Assembly (NCBI RefSeq): GCF_031157275.1
Contig: NZ_JAVIFW010000033.1
Coordinates: 1 to 64,000 of the forward strand
Direction of reading: 5' to 3'
DNA from: Streptomyces sp. LHD-70
GTDB lineage: Bacteria > Actinomycetota > Actinomycetes > Streptomycetales > Streptomycetaceae
Length of the DNA: 64,000 bases
Shown: positions 33,737-42,225 of the stretch, piece after piece
Numbering within the stretch: position 1 is the first letter of the stretch
Layout of the letters: each line of letters opens with the position of its first letter
Program-made: the position numbers and the translations under genes
The notes under the pieces: model-generated
Told to the model about the DNA's origin: nothing
Databases searched by the model: none
What the model saw: only the letters and a program-made list of their open reading frames with translations

Positions 33737-34891
33737 TCACAGGGTTCCGGTCAGGTACTGGAGGACGAGGCTGGTGACGGAGACGACGATCCACAGGCAG
33801 GCGCCGAGGACGAGCGGCCGCGGGCCGGTGCGGCGCAGTCCGGCGAGGTCGGTGGAGAGCCCCGTGGCGGCGAGCGCGACGGTGATGAGGAAGACCGAGA
33901 GCTCGCTGAGTGCGGGCTGGGCGGCCGCCGGGATGAGGCCGAGGCTGTTGGCCGCGGTCATCAGCAGGAAGCCGACCAGGAACACCGGCACCAGCTTGAC
34001 CACCCGGAGCCGGGGACCGGCCGCGGTGTCCGACGCGGCCCGGTCGCGGCGCCGCACCAGCCAGGCAAGCCCCAGACAGATGGGGATGATCATGAGGGTG
34101 CGGGTGAGTTTGACGACGACCGCGTGGTTCGAAGCGATCGGACCGTACGTGGCGGCCGCCGCGACCACGGAGGACGTGTCGTTGACCGCCGTGCCCGCGA
34201 AGAGGCCGAAGCTCTGCTGGCTCATCCCGAGCAGGTGGCCGATCAAGGGGAAGGTGAGCACGGCCGCGACGTTGAACAGGAAGATGGTGGAGACCGCGTA
34301 GGCCACATCGACGCCGGCCGCGCGGATCACCGGGGCGGTGGCCGCGATCGCCGACGCGCCGCAGACGCCGGTGCCCACGCCGATCAGCGTACGCAGGTCC
34401 CTGACGACGCCGAGCCAGCGGCCGATGCCGTACGCGCAGGCCAGACAGATCACCAACGAGCCGATCATCACCGGCAGCGAGCTGACGCCCACCTGGACCA
34501 TCTGCGTCAGAGACAGCTGGGAGCCCAGTACGACGACCGATATCTGCAGGACCCGCTTGGCGCCGAACGCGATGCCGGGACGCCAGCGTGGGCCCGGCTT
34601 CAGCAGGGCGGCGATCAGCACGCCGAGAACGATCCCGGCCACCGGGCCGCCGACTAGCGGGAACACCTTGCCGATCGCCGTGGCCGCCACGGCGATGGCC
34701 AGGGCGAGGGCGAGACCCGGTACGAGAGCGGCCGCTCCCGCTGAGCTCGTGGTCGTGATGCTGCTCGTGCTGGTGCCCGTGGTGGTGCTCGTGGACGGGC
34801 GGGGCGGCTCGGGGTGGTGCCCGGAGGGCGGGGCCGCCGACGCGGACTCGGCCTTCGACGGGGTGACCTGACGGTCCAGATCTTCGCTCAT
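33737..34891 (-). CDS. YeiH-type putative sulfate/sulfite exporter (UPF0324)
   Basis: 384 residues. A Ser/Thr-rich N-terminal tail of about 45 residues is followed by about ten membrane segments. Family landmarks are LVGGPVAGIVLGVLIAALLKPG, GIAFGAKRVLQISVVVLGSQLS, GVGTGVCGASAIAATAPVIRA and FGLFAGTAVNDTSSVVAAAA. UPF0324/YeiH proteins are annotated as putative sulfate exporters, and a sulfite role fits the neighbouring Xsc pathway. The start at 34891 has GAGG close upstream. It is divergent from a LysR gene, the same arrangement as yeiH/yeiE in enterobacteria. Confidence 0.85.
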   Translation of the reverse strand: MSEDLDRQVTPSKAESASAAPPSGHHPEPPRPSTSTTTGTSTSSITTTSSAGAAALVPGLALALAIAVAATAIGKVFPLVGGPVAGIVLGVLIAALLKPGPRWRPGIAFGAKRVLQISVVVLGSQLSLTQMVQVGVSSLPVMIGSLVICLACAYGIGRWLGVVRDLRTLIGVGTGVCGASAIAATAPVIRAAGVDVAYAVSTIFLFNVAAVLTFPLIGHLLGMSQQSFGLFAGTAVNDTSSVVAAAATYGPIASNHAVVVKLTRTLMIIPICLGLAWLVRRRDRAASDTAAGPRLRVVKLVPVFLVGFLLMTAANSLGLIPAAAQPALSELSVFLITVALAATGLSTDLAGLRRTGPRPLVLGACLWIVVSVTSLVLQYLTGTL

Positions 34892-34999
34892 GGCCTCGAC
34901 TCTGGGACGCTCCGTAGCGCGGTTGTAGCCCCGAGTTAGTGAGGAGGTCATAGCCAACCGATATGACTCCGGACCGGATCCGGCCCATACCCTGGAGCC

Positions 35000-35908
35000 A
35001 TGAGCCAGTTGCCTGATCTGGAGTCCCTGCGGCTGCTCGTCCTGGTCGGAGATGCGGGAAGCCTGAGCAGTGCGGCAGCGCAGCTCGGACTGGCGCAACC
35101 GTCGGCGAGCAAGCGGCTGTCCATGCTGGAGCGCAAGCTGGGCCTGGTCCTGGTGGACCGGACGCGGCGGGGGTCGCAACTCACCGACGCGGGCCGGGCG
35201 GTGGCCGGCTGGGCCCAGCGGGTCCAGCAGGAGATGGAGGGGCTGCTGACCGGCGCGGAGGCGCTCCGGACGAAGCGGGACGCCGAGCTGCGGGTGGCAG
35301 CCAGCATGACCGTGGCCGAGTGCCTGGTCCCGGGCTGGATCGGCGAACTGCGCCGGACAAGGCCGGAGCTGTACATCGGCCTCCAGGTGACCAACAGCGA
35401 GCACGTCCCCGAGCTGCTGCGCAGCGGGGCGGCGGACCTCGGGTTCGTCGAGTCACCGCTGGCACCGACAGGGCTGACCGCCTGTCAGGTCGCCTGCGAC
35501 CGGCTGCTCGTGGTGGTCCCGCCGGGGCACCCCTGGACGCGGCGCCGCCGCCCGCTGGGCATCGCCGAGCTCGCCGCCGCACCGCTGGTGCTGCGCGAAC
35601 GCGGATCGGGCACCAGGGAAACGCTGGACCAGGCGCTGCGCAAGGCCGGTGTGGGCGAGCCGCTGCCGCTCCTCGAGCTGGGCTCGGCGACCGCGGTACG
35701 CAACGCCGTGATCGCCGGCACCGGCCCGGCGGTGATCAGCGAACTCGCCGTACGCGCCGACCTCGCCGACGGCCGGCTGCTGCCGGTGGAGGTCGAGGGC
35801 ATCGAATTGCGCCGCGTCCTGCGCGCGGTCTGGGCCACGGGGCGCACCCTCGTGGGGCCCGCCGCGGAACTCCTCGCCGTGACGAGACGCCGCGGCAAGA
35901 AAGGGTGA
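35000..35908 (+). CDS. LysR-family regulator (YeiE/CysB-like context)
   Basis: 302 residues. The LysR helix-turn-helix is at 5-65 (LESLRLLVLVGDAGSLSSAA, AQPSASKRLSMLERKLGLVLVDR), with a substrate-binding-like C-terminal domain (AECLVPGWIGELRRTRPELY, then DLGFVESPLAP). It is divergent from the YeiH-type exporter across 108 bases, so it probably activates that gene. The ligand could be sulfite or a sulfur metabolite by analogy with YeiE; that is inference. Confidence 0.87.
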   Translation: MSQLPDLESLRLLVLVGDAGSLSSAAAQLGLAQPSASKRLSMLERKLGLVLVDRTRRGSQLTDAGRAVAGWAQRVQQEMEGLLTGAEALRTKRDAELRVAASMTVAECLVPGWIGELRRTRPELYIGLQVTNSEHVPELLRSGAADLGFVESPLAPTGLTACQVACDRLLVVVPPGHPWTRRRRPLGIAELAAAPLVLRERGSGTRETLDQALRKAGVGEPLPLLELGSATAVRNAVIAGTGPAVISELAVRADLADGRLLPVEVEGIELRRVLRAVWATGRTLVGPAAELLAVTRRRGKKG

Positions 35909-35980
35909 CCGGGGGAGTGGTGAGGGGGGCGGGGCCCGGCCCGTCACGTGGCGCCGGCGCCGCCCCGCAGCCCGCACGAC

Positions 35981-36013
35981 TGCGGCGTGCTCCTCGTACG
36001 GGAGCACGCCGCA
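35981..36013. terminator. Bidirectional terminator
   Basis: Perfect 13-bp stem (TGCGGCGTGCTCC with its complement) and a 7-base loop between the convergent LysR and HAD-hydrolase genes. Confidence 0.75.
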
Positions 36014-36063
36014 ATTGTTCGCTCGTGACGCGGTCCCCGCGCGGGACCCCGGGAGCGTGCTGT

Positions 36064-36765
36064 TCAGCGTTCCCGGAGCAGGCCGGGGAGCTGTGCCACG
36101 GAGTCGAGGACGTGGTGCGCGCCCGCCGTTCGCAGGTCGTCCTTGTCGTGGGCTCCGGTCAGCACACCGACGACGAGACCCGCGCCCGCGCGCAGGCCCG
36201 CCTCCATGTCGTAGGGGGTGTCTCCGACCACGGCGGTCTGCCGCACCGACGGGGCCTCGGTGCGCAGCAGTGCGGTCAGGACCATGTCCGGGTACGGGCG
36301 GCCGCGCCCGGCGTCGGCCGGGGAGAGGACCGCGTCGGCCAGGTCCTGCCAGCCGAGGGCGGAGAGCAGACCGTCCCGGGTGCGGGGGGAGAAGCCGGTG
36401 TTCAGTACGACGGCGACGCCCGCCGAGCGGAGTTCCTCAACGGCCCCTCGGGCGCCGGGAATCGGCGCGCAGCGGCCACCGGTGACCAGCTCGGCGTACG
36501 CCTGCTCGAAGGCCAGGTTGGCCTCCTCGGCGGCCCGGTCATCGCCGAACAGGTGGCGGAACACCGCGATCTTGGACTCGCCCATGGTGGCGCGGACGTG
36601 CTCCGTCATGCGGGCCCAACGCTCCGAGCGCTCGGCCACCCCCGCCCGGCGCAGGGCGTGGGCGAAGGCCTCCTCGACGGCCCCGGCGTCGGTGACGGTG
36701 GTACCGGCGAGGTCGAGGACGGCGAGGCGGATGTCGTCCGGGGCAGGCGTACGGGTCAGCGGCAT
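36064..36765 (-). CDS. Phosphonatase-like HAD hydrolase
   Basis: 233 residues. HAD motif I is LAVLDLAGTTVTDAG (nucleophile Asp, with the AGTT of phosphonoacetaldehyde hydrolases). A helical cap domain follows, then motif II NTGFSP and motif III/IV VVGDTPYDMEAGLRAG. The phosphonatase-like subfamily (TIGR03351 type) lacks proof of C-P cleavage. Its start overlaps the end of pta by 10 bases, so the two are translationally coupled. Working beside Xsc and Pta it may deal with a phosphonate analogue of the sulfonate, or with phosphate turnover. Confidence 0.85.
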   Translation of the reverse strand: MPLTRTPAPDDIRLAVLDLAGTTVTDAGAVEEAFAHALRRAGVAERSERWARMTEHVRATMGESKIAVFRHLFGDDRAAEEANLAFEQAYAELVTGGRCAPIPGARGAVEELRSAGVAVVLNTGFSPRTRDGLLSALGWQDLADAVLSPADAGRGRPYPDMVLTALLRTEAPSVRQTAVVGDTPYDMEAGLRAGAGLVVGVLTGAHDKDDLRTAGAHHVLDSVAQLPGLLRER

Positions 36766-38012
36766 GGGGTGGACTCCTCCTGATGCGACGAGACGGGTGC
36801 GCTGGGGTCAACCGGAGTTGCTGGACAGGTCGGATGGGTCGAAGCGGCCGAAGGGGGCGAAGGGAGGGACGCGGCCGAAGGGGCAGAAGGGGCAGAAGCG
36901 CCAGAAGCGGCCGAAGCGGCCGAGGGGGCCGGGTCGGCCGCAGGAGCCGCCCGTTCCACCGCCTGCAACCCGCCCACCAGCGCGATCGCCGCGATGTCCG
37001 AGCCCGAGCAGCCCCGGGACAGGTCGTGCAGCGGCGCCGCCAGGCCCTGCAGCAGGGGGCCGATGGCCGCGGCGCCACCGGCCCACTGGGCGATCTTGTA
37101 GCCGATGTTGCCGGCCTCCAGGCTCGGGAAGACGAAGGTGTTGGCGCTGCCCGCGACCGGTGAGGCGGGTGCCTTGGACCGGCCGATGGCGGGGACCGCC
37201 GCCGCGTCGTACTGCAGATCGCCGTCGACGGCCAGGTCGGGCGCGGCGGCACGGACCAGTCGTACGGCCTCGCGTACCCGCTCGACGCGTGGATGCGAGG
37301 CGCTGCCGCGGGTGCTGAACGACAGGAAGGCGACCCGCGGGTCCTCCCCCGCCAGCGCGCGGTAGGTGGCGCCGGTGGCCTGGGCGATGTCGGCGAGTTG
37401 TGCCGGGTCCGGGTCGACGACCACGGCGCAGTCCCCGTAGGCGAGGGTGCGGCCGTCCGGACGGACCATCAGAAAGCTGCTGGAGAGGGTGCGGATGCCG
37501 GACGCCAGGCCCACGACGTACAGCCCGGCCCGCAGCACGTCCGCGGTGGGGCGGGTGCTGCCCGCGACGCAGGCCTGCACGTCGCCGAGGCGCAGCGCCG
37601 TGGCGGCGAGGTACAGCGGGTCGGCGGCCAGTTCGCGGCGTTCGCCGGCCGAGAGTCGGCGGCGGGCGTCCAGGGCGGCGCCGAGGGTGTCCGCATAGCG
37701 GGGGTCGGCTGCCATCCGGGCGGGGTCGAGGATGTCGAACACGTCGGGGTCGTCCGGTAGTTGCAGCCCGATGTCGGCGGCGAGCGCCTGCACGCGGGCG
37801 GGGTCGCCGACCAGGACCGGGGTGACGGCGCCCTGGGCGGCGAGGCGGGCGGCGGCCCACAGGGCCCGCGAATCGGTCCCGTCGGCGAGCGCGACGCGCG
37901 GCCGGCGGTCGCACCGGCGCAGCCGTGCGGCCCACGATTCGACCAGGTGGTGTACGGCGGGCCCGGCCTGTCCTGCGGGCGGCCGCGCCGGGGCGAGCGG
38001 ATCAACGAGCAT
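36756..38012 (-). CDS. pta: Phosphate acetyltransferase
   Basis: About 418 residues of the PTA/PTB family: PRVALADGTDSRALWAAARL at the start, DVQACVAGSTRPTADVLRAGL, SSFLMVRPDG, FVFPSLEAGNIGYKIAQWAGG and GPLLQGLAAPLHDLSRGCS. It converts acetyl phosphate plus CoA to acetyl-CoA and phosphate, the step after Xsc. About 60 extra C-terminal residues are an Ala/Ser/Pro low-complexity tail encoded by a GGCCGAAGC-like repeat, unlike ordinary Pta. The ATG at 38012 has GGAG 13 bases upstream. It lies 264 bases downstream of xsc with a strong hairpin between. Confidence 0.88.
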   Translation of the reverse strand: MLVDPLAPARPPAGQAGPAVHHLVESWAARLRRCDRRPRVALADGTDSRALWAAARLAAQGAVTPVLVGDPARVQALAADIGLQLPDDPDVFDILDPARMAADPRYADTLGAALDARRRLSAGERRELAADPLYLAATALRLGDVQACVAGSTRPTADVLRAGLYVVGLASGIRTLSSSFLMVRPDGRTLAYGDCAVVVDPDPAQLADIAQATGATYRALAGEDPRVAFLSFSTRGSASHPRVERVREAVRLVRAAAPDLAVDGDLQYDAAAVPAIGRSKAPASPVAGSANTFVFPSLEAGNIGYKIAQWAGGAAAIGPLLQGLAAPLHDLSRGCSGSDIAAIALVGGLQAVERAAPAADPAPSAASAASGASAPSAPSAASLPSPPSAASTHPTCPATPVDPSAPVSSHQEESTPCR

Positions 38013-38088
38013 GGTTCGGGGCTCCGTTGGGAGGGAGGACGGCGGAGGGTTACGCGTTCTCGCGCTGGGACACCGCGCCGACCGGCGT

Positions 38089-38118
38089 GGCCGGACCAGG
38101 TCCGTGCCTGGTCCGGCC
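38089..38118 (-). terminator. Hairpin between xsc and pta (terminator or attenuator)
   Basis: Perfect 12-bp stem GGCCGGACCAGG with its complement and a 6-base loop, in the 264-base gap between xsc and pta. It could end the xsc transcript, or partially attenuate and so reduce pta expression relative to xsc. Confidence 0.6.
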
Positions 38119-38276
38119 GGTCCGGCGCCGCATGCCCGAGGAGGGAACGCACACGGCGCCGGGGCACGCCCGCGGTACGGGACCCGCCGCACAGAGCAGG
38201 GCAGCCGGGTGGGCGGGTTGTGCTGCGGGCGGCCGATCGGGATGCCGGGGCCGCCGGCTGTCGTGCCGTCGACCGG

Positions 38277-40085
38277 TCAGACGTAGTCCTGGTACTTCTC
38301 CAGGAACCGGACCGGCTTGGACAGCGCGTCGCGGCGGAACGGGTCGCCCAGCTCGCGGGTGCACATGATCTCGATGACCGTGGTCCGGCCCTCGTTCATC
38401 TGGGCGTCGACGGCCTGGCGCAGCGCCGGGCCGACGTCGTCCAGCTTCTCCACGACGATGCCGTCGGCGCCCATGGCCTGGGCGATCCCGGCGAAGCTCT
38501 CGCTCTCCAACTCGCCCGCAACGAAGCGGCGGTTGTAGAAGTCGACCTGGTTCTTCTTCTCCGCGCCCCACTGCCGGTTGTGGAAGACCACGGCGGTGAC
38601 GGGGATGTCGTGGCGTACGGCGGTCATGATCTCGCCCATGCTCATGCCCCAGGCCCCGTCACCCGCGTACGCGATGGCCGGGCGGTCCATGGCCGCGGCC
38701 TTCGCGCCGATGATGGTCGGCAGCGCGTAGCCGCAGTTGCCGAAGCTCATCGGCGCGAAGAAGGAGCGGGGCTCCTCGAAGCGCAGGTAGCTGTTGGCCA
38801 CGGAGTTGATGTTGCCGATGTCGGTGGAGACCATGACGCGCGGCGGCATGGCCTTCTCCAGCTCGCGCAGCACCTCGCGCGGGTGCAGCCAGTCGCCCTC
38901 CTCCCGCTCCTGCTCCGCGATCATGTCGAGGCTGAACGGGTCGGTCTCGTGGGTCCAGGCGGTGAGCTCCTGCTCCCACGCGTCCTTCTCCGCCTGGATC
39001 TTGGTGGCGCGCTCCGCGCGGGTGGTGTCGCAGGCGAGGGCCTTCTCGGTCAGCCGCTCGGTGAGGGCCGAGGCCGCGGCCTTGGCGTCGCCGCAGATGC
39101 CGACGGTGATCTTCTTGACCAGGCCGAGCATCTTGTGGTCGGCGTCTATCTGGATGATCTTCGCGTTCTTGGGCCAGTAGTCCATGCCGTGCTGCGGCAG
39201 CGTGCCGAACGGGCCGAGGCGAGAGCCCAGGGCGATGACCACGTCGGCCTGGGAGATCAGCTTCATCGCGGCCTTGGAGCCCTGGTAGCCGAGCGGTCCG
39301 CACCACTGCGGGTGGCTCGCCGGGAACGAGTCGTTGTGCAGATAGCTGTTGACCACGGGGGCGCCGAGGCGTTCGGCGAGCGCCTTGCACTCCTCCACGG
39401 CGTCGGCCATGACCACACCGCCGCCGGAGATGATCACCGGGAACTCGGCGGTGGCGAGCAGCTCGGCCGCGTCGTTCAGGCTCTGCTCGCCGCCGGGGCC
39501 GCGGTCGAGGCGGCTTGGCTGCGGGATCTCGGCCTCGATCTCGCCGTAGAAGTGGTCGCGCGGGATGTTGAGCTGCGTGGGGCCGATCTCGGACATGGCC
39601 CGGTCGAAGGCGCGGCCGGTGTACTCGGCCATCCGCTTCGGGTTGTTGACGTGCGCCTGGTACTTGGTGAACTCCTGGAACATCGGCAGCTGGTTGGCCT
39701 CCTGGAAGCCGCCCAGGCCGGTGCCCATGGTGCCCGCCTCCGGGGTCACGATGACCACCGGGCTGTGCGCCCAGTACGCGGCGGCGATCGCGGTGACGCA
39801 GTTGCTGATGCCGGGGCCGTTCTGGCCGATCACGACGCCGTGCCGGCCGCTCACGCGGGCGTAGCCGTCGGCCATGTGGCCGGCGCCCTGCTCGTGGACC
39901 ACCGGGATCAGGCGGATGCCGGCCGGGGCGAAGATGTCCATGGCGTCCATGAACGCCGAGCCCATGATGCCGAACATGTCGGTGACCCCATTGGCCACCA
40001 GAGTCTCGACGAAGGCCTCCGAGGGGGTCATCTTCTGGACGCCGGTGACGACGGCACGGCTGGCGTCCGTCTGCTTCTCACTCAT
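38277..40085 (-). CDS. xsc: Sulfoacetaldehyde acetyltransferase
   Basis: 602 residues, the usual Xsc length. The ThDP glutamate lies in PVVHEQGAGHMADGYARVSG, followed by the Xsc-typical NGPGISNCVTAIAAAYWAHSPVV and GTGLGGFQEANQLPMFQEFTKYQ. The ThDP-Mg motif is YAGDGAWGMSMGEI...HN. Xsc cleaves sulfoacetaldehyde with phosphate to give acetyl phosphate and sulfite in the cytoplasm, the key desulfonation step of taurine and isethionate breakdown. AAGGAG lies 7 bases before the ATG. It is divergent from an IclR gene, with palindromes between, and pta follows. Confidence 0.95.
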   Translation of the reverse strand: MSEKQTDASRAVVTGVQKMTPSEAFVETLVANGVTDMFGIMGSAFMDAMDIFAPAGIRLIPVVHEQGAGHMADGYARVSGRHGVVIGQNGPGISNCVTAIAAAYWAHSPVVIVTPEAGTMGTGLGGFQEANQLPMFQEFTKYQAHVNNPKRMAEYTGRAFDRAMSEIGPTQLNIPRDHFYGEIEAEIPQPSRLDRGPGGEQSLNDAAELLATAEFPVIISGGGVVMADAVEECKALAERLGAPVVNSYLHNDSFPASHPQWCGPLGYQGSKAAMKLISQADVVIALGSRLGPFGTLPQHGMDYWPKNAKIIQIDADHKMLGLVKKITVGICGDAKAAASALTERLTEKALACDTTRAERATKIQAEKDAWEQELTAWTHETDPFSLDMIAEQEREEGDWLHPREVLRELEKAMPPRVMVSTDIGNINSVANSYLRFEEPRSFFAPMSFGNCGYALPTIIGAKAAAMDRPAIAYAGDGAWGMSMGEIMTAVRHDIPVTAVVFHNRQWGAEKKNQVDFYNRRFVAGELESESFAGIAQAMGADGIVVEKLDDVGPALRQAVDAQMNEGRTTVIEIMCTRELGDPFRRDALSKPVRFLEKYQDYV

Positions 40086-40136
40086 GGTTCCACTCCTTCG
40101 ACAGGCTCATCAGATGAAGAAATCGGTACGTGGCGT

Positions 40137-40232
40137 TCCTGAAATCAGGATCTGGCTGGACTGTAGGGTGCTTCACCGGGGTCGTCAACGAAACATTCGG
40201 GAAAACGAGATCTGCTAGCCTAAATTCCGGAA
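40137..40232. promoter_or_regulatory. Divergent xsc / iclR control region with two palindromes
   Basis: Two short dyads lie between the divergent starts: TCCTGAAATCAGGA (40137-40150, perfect 14 bp with the AA centre unpaired), and TTCCGGAA (40225-40232), the latter followed by CCTGAATC. Both share a TTCC(T/G)GAA core. TAGCCT at 40216-40221 is a reasonable -10 for the IclR gene. The dyads are probable IclR binding sites, one for each direction. Confidence 0.55.
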
Positions 40233-40267
40233 CCTGAATCGTTGTGATCCCTACAAGTGGGGGAGTC

Positions 40268-41065
40268 GTGGACCTGACTCGCGAGCCCGATCCGACCGCG
40301 CTGAACGGCGATACGCCGACGATGCGCCTGTTCTCGCTGCTCGAACTGATCGCGGCCAAGGACCAGTTGGTCTCGCTGCAGGGCCTGGTCGAGGAGACCG
40401 GCATGCCCAAGCCGACGCTGCACCGCATGCTCCAGCAGCTGGAGGCCGCCGGGCTCCTCATCCGCCAGGCGGACGGCCGCCACTACGGCACCGGCGCGCG
40501 GCTGCGCCGCCTCGCCGAGAACCTGCTCCTGAACGCCACCCACCACGGCGCCCGGCACGCCGTACTGCGCAACCTCGTCGAGGAGTTGGGGGAGAGCTGC
40601 AACATCACCACGCTCTCGGGCAACGAGGTGGTCTACCTCGACCGCGTCGAGACCCCGGAGCCGCTGCGCTTCTACCTGCGGCCGGGCTCGCGCGTCCCCG
40701 TCCACTGCTCCGCCAGCGGCAAGATGATCCTGTCCCAGATGAGCCCGGCCCAGCGCCGCAAACTCCTGGCCCACGCCCCGCTCAAGCAGTACACGCCCAC
40801 GACGGTGACCGAACTCGACGCGCTGGAGGAGGAGTTCAAGCGCGTCCGGCGCAACGGCTACGCCCTCGACGACGAGGAGTTCCTGCCCGGCCTGGTCTGT
40901 GTGGCCGTACTCGTGCCCGGACGCGCCAACCTGTGCGTCGCCGTCCAGGCCCCCGTCATGCGACTCACCCCCGACAAGGCGCTGCAGCTCCTCCCCGCCC
41001 TGCAGCGCGCCGCCGAGGCGATCGCCCGCGTGGAGTCCGAGGGCACCCCCGCCGCCGACCTGTGA
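40268..41065 (+). CDS. IclR-family transcriptional regulator
   Basis: About 265 residues. The winged helix is at 15-75 (TMRLFSLLELIAAKDQLVSL, EETGMPKPTLHRMLQQLEAAGLL), and the IclR effector domain has CNITTLSGNEVVYLDRVETP, VPVHCSASGKMIL and GYALDDEEFLPGLVCVAVLV. It is divergent from xsc, so it probably represses or activates xsc-pta in response to sulfoacetaldehyde or a related acid. It is also co-directional with the CobS/CobT-like genes. The GTG at 40268 has GGGGGAG directly upstream. Its last codons and stop form the first copy of a 46-bp triplication. Confidence 0.88.
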   Translation: MDLTREPDPTALNGDTPTMRLFSLLELIAAKDQLVSLQGLVEETGMPKPTLHRMLQQLEAAGLLIRQADGRHYGTGARLRRLAENLLLNATHHGARHAVLRNLVEELGESCNITTLSGNEVVYLDRVETPEPLRFYLRPGSRVPVHCSASGKMILSQMSPAQRRKLLAHAPLKQYTPTTVTELDALEEEFKRVRRNGYALDDEEFLPGLVCVAVLVPGRANLCVAVQAPVMRLTPDKALQLLPALQRAAEAIARVESEGTPAADL

Positions 41066-41188
41066 CCACAGCCGTGACCGCACCTGTGGCCACCCCGCCG
41101 CCGACCTGTGACCACAGCCGTGACCGCACCTGTGGCCACCCCGCCGCCGACCTGTGACCACAGCCGTGACCGCACCTGTGGCCACCCC
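41051..41188. repeat. Three perfect tandem copies of a 46-bp unit at the iclR stop codon
   Basis: Units at 41051-41096, 41097-41142 and 41143-41188 are identical and abut with no spacer. The first copy contains the last four codons (Ala-Ala-Asp-Leu) and TGA of the IclR gene, so the array is an amplification of the gene end into the gap before the CobS-like gene. Each unit holds an inverted pair CCACAG...CTGTGG, so the transcript would carry three identical stem-loops. The array ends 30 bases before the next ATG. Confidence 0.95.
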
Positions 41189-41217
41189 GTGACCTCACCC
41201 GACCCGAAGGGCCGCAC

Positions 41218-42225
41218 ATGGCACACCCGGTGACCCACCCGACCACCCCCGACCGGCCGGACCTGCGGCTCGCCGTCAAGGACGTCTTCGGCATCGACTC
41301 GCCGCTGGTCGTCCCCGCCTTCAGTGAGCGCACCGAGCACGTCCCCGAGACCGACGACGCCTACCGGTTCAACCCCGATGTGACCCTGGCCCTGCTCGCC
41401 GGGTTCCTGCGCGACCGGCGGGTGCTGGTGCAGGGCCTGCACGGCACCGGCAAGTCCACCCACGTCGAGCAGATCGCCGCCCGGCTCAACTGGCCCTGCG
41501 TACGCGTCAACCTGGACGGTCACCTCGGGCGCCCCGACCTGATCGGCAAGGACGCGGTGGTCCTGCGGGACGGCCGTCAGGTGACCGAGTTCCAGGAGGG
41601 CATCGTGCCCTGGGCGCTGCAACGGCCCGTGGCGCTGATCCTGGACGAGTACGACGCAGGCCGCCCCGACGTCATGTTCGTCATCCAGCGGATCCTGGAG
41701 CGCGACGGCAAGTTGACGCTCATGGACCAGAACAAGGTCATCAGCCCCCACCCGTACTTCCGGCTCTTCGCCACCGCCAACACGGTCGGGCTCGGCAACC
41801 TCAACGGCCTCTACCACGGGGCGCAGCGCCTCAACCACGCACAGATCGACCGCTGGAACATCGTCACCTCGCTCGACTACCTGCCGCCGGAGGAGGAGGC
41901 GGCGATCGTGCGGGCGCGCGTCCCGTCGCTGGCCGATGAGCGGGGCGCGGAGCTGATCGCCTCGATGGTCGCGGTCGCCGCCCTGACCCGCACGGGCTTC
42001 CACGCCGGTGACGTGTCGACGCTGATGTCGCCCCGTACGGTCATCACCTGGGCGGAGAACCTGGAGATCTTCGGCGACCTCGAACTCGCGTTCCGCGTGT
42101 CCTTCCTCAACAGGTGCGACGAGGCCGAACGCGCCGTGGTCGCCGAGTACTTCCAGCGCTGCTTCGACCGTGAGCTCGACGTGTCGTACGCACTCACCGC
42201 CGAGTCGGCCCAGGGTGCGTCGTGA
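41218..42225 (+). CDS. CobS-like AAA+ ATPase
   Basis: 335 residues, closely resembling the CobS subunit of aerobic cobaltochelatase along its whole length. An N-terminal FGIDSPLVVPAFSERTEHVPE, YRFNPDVTLALLAGFLRDRR, Walker A GLHGTGKST (73-81), CVRVNLDGHLGRPDLIGKDA, Walker B ALILDEYD (139-146) and RLFATANTVGLGNLNGLYHG with sensor features. CobS/CobT drives metal insertion by CobN in cobalamin synthesis, but no cobN or cob gene is seen here. It is embedded between the taurine regulators instead, and its stop overlaps the CobT-like start. It is likely a MoxR/CobS-type remodelling ATPase acting on a local client. The ribosome site is weak. Confidence 0.85.
   Translation: MAHPVTHPTTPDRPDLRLAVKDVFGIDSPLVVPAFSERTEHVPETDDAYRFNPDVTLALLAGFLRDRRVLVQGLHGTGKSTHVEQIAARLNWPCVRVNLDGHLGRPDLIGKDAVVLRDGRQVTEFQEGIVPWALQRPVALILDEYDAGRPDVMFVIQRILERDGKLTLMDQNKVISPHPYFRLFATANTVGLGNLNGLYHGAQRLNHAQIDRWNIVTSLDYLPPEEEAAIVRARVPSLADERGAELIASMVAVAALTRTGFHAGDVSTLMSPRTVITWAENLEIFGDLELAFRVSFLNRCDEAERAVVAEYFQRCFDRELDVSYALTAESAQGAS

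Noticed and set aside
41051-41188. CRISPR-like repeat array
   Set aside because: The copies abut with no spacers, include coding sequence of the IclR gene, and no cas genes are present.
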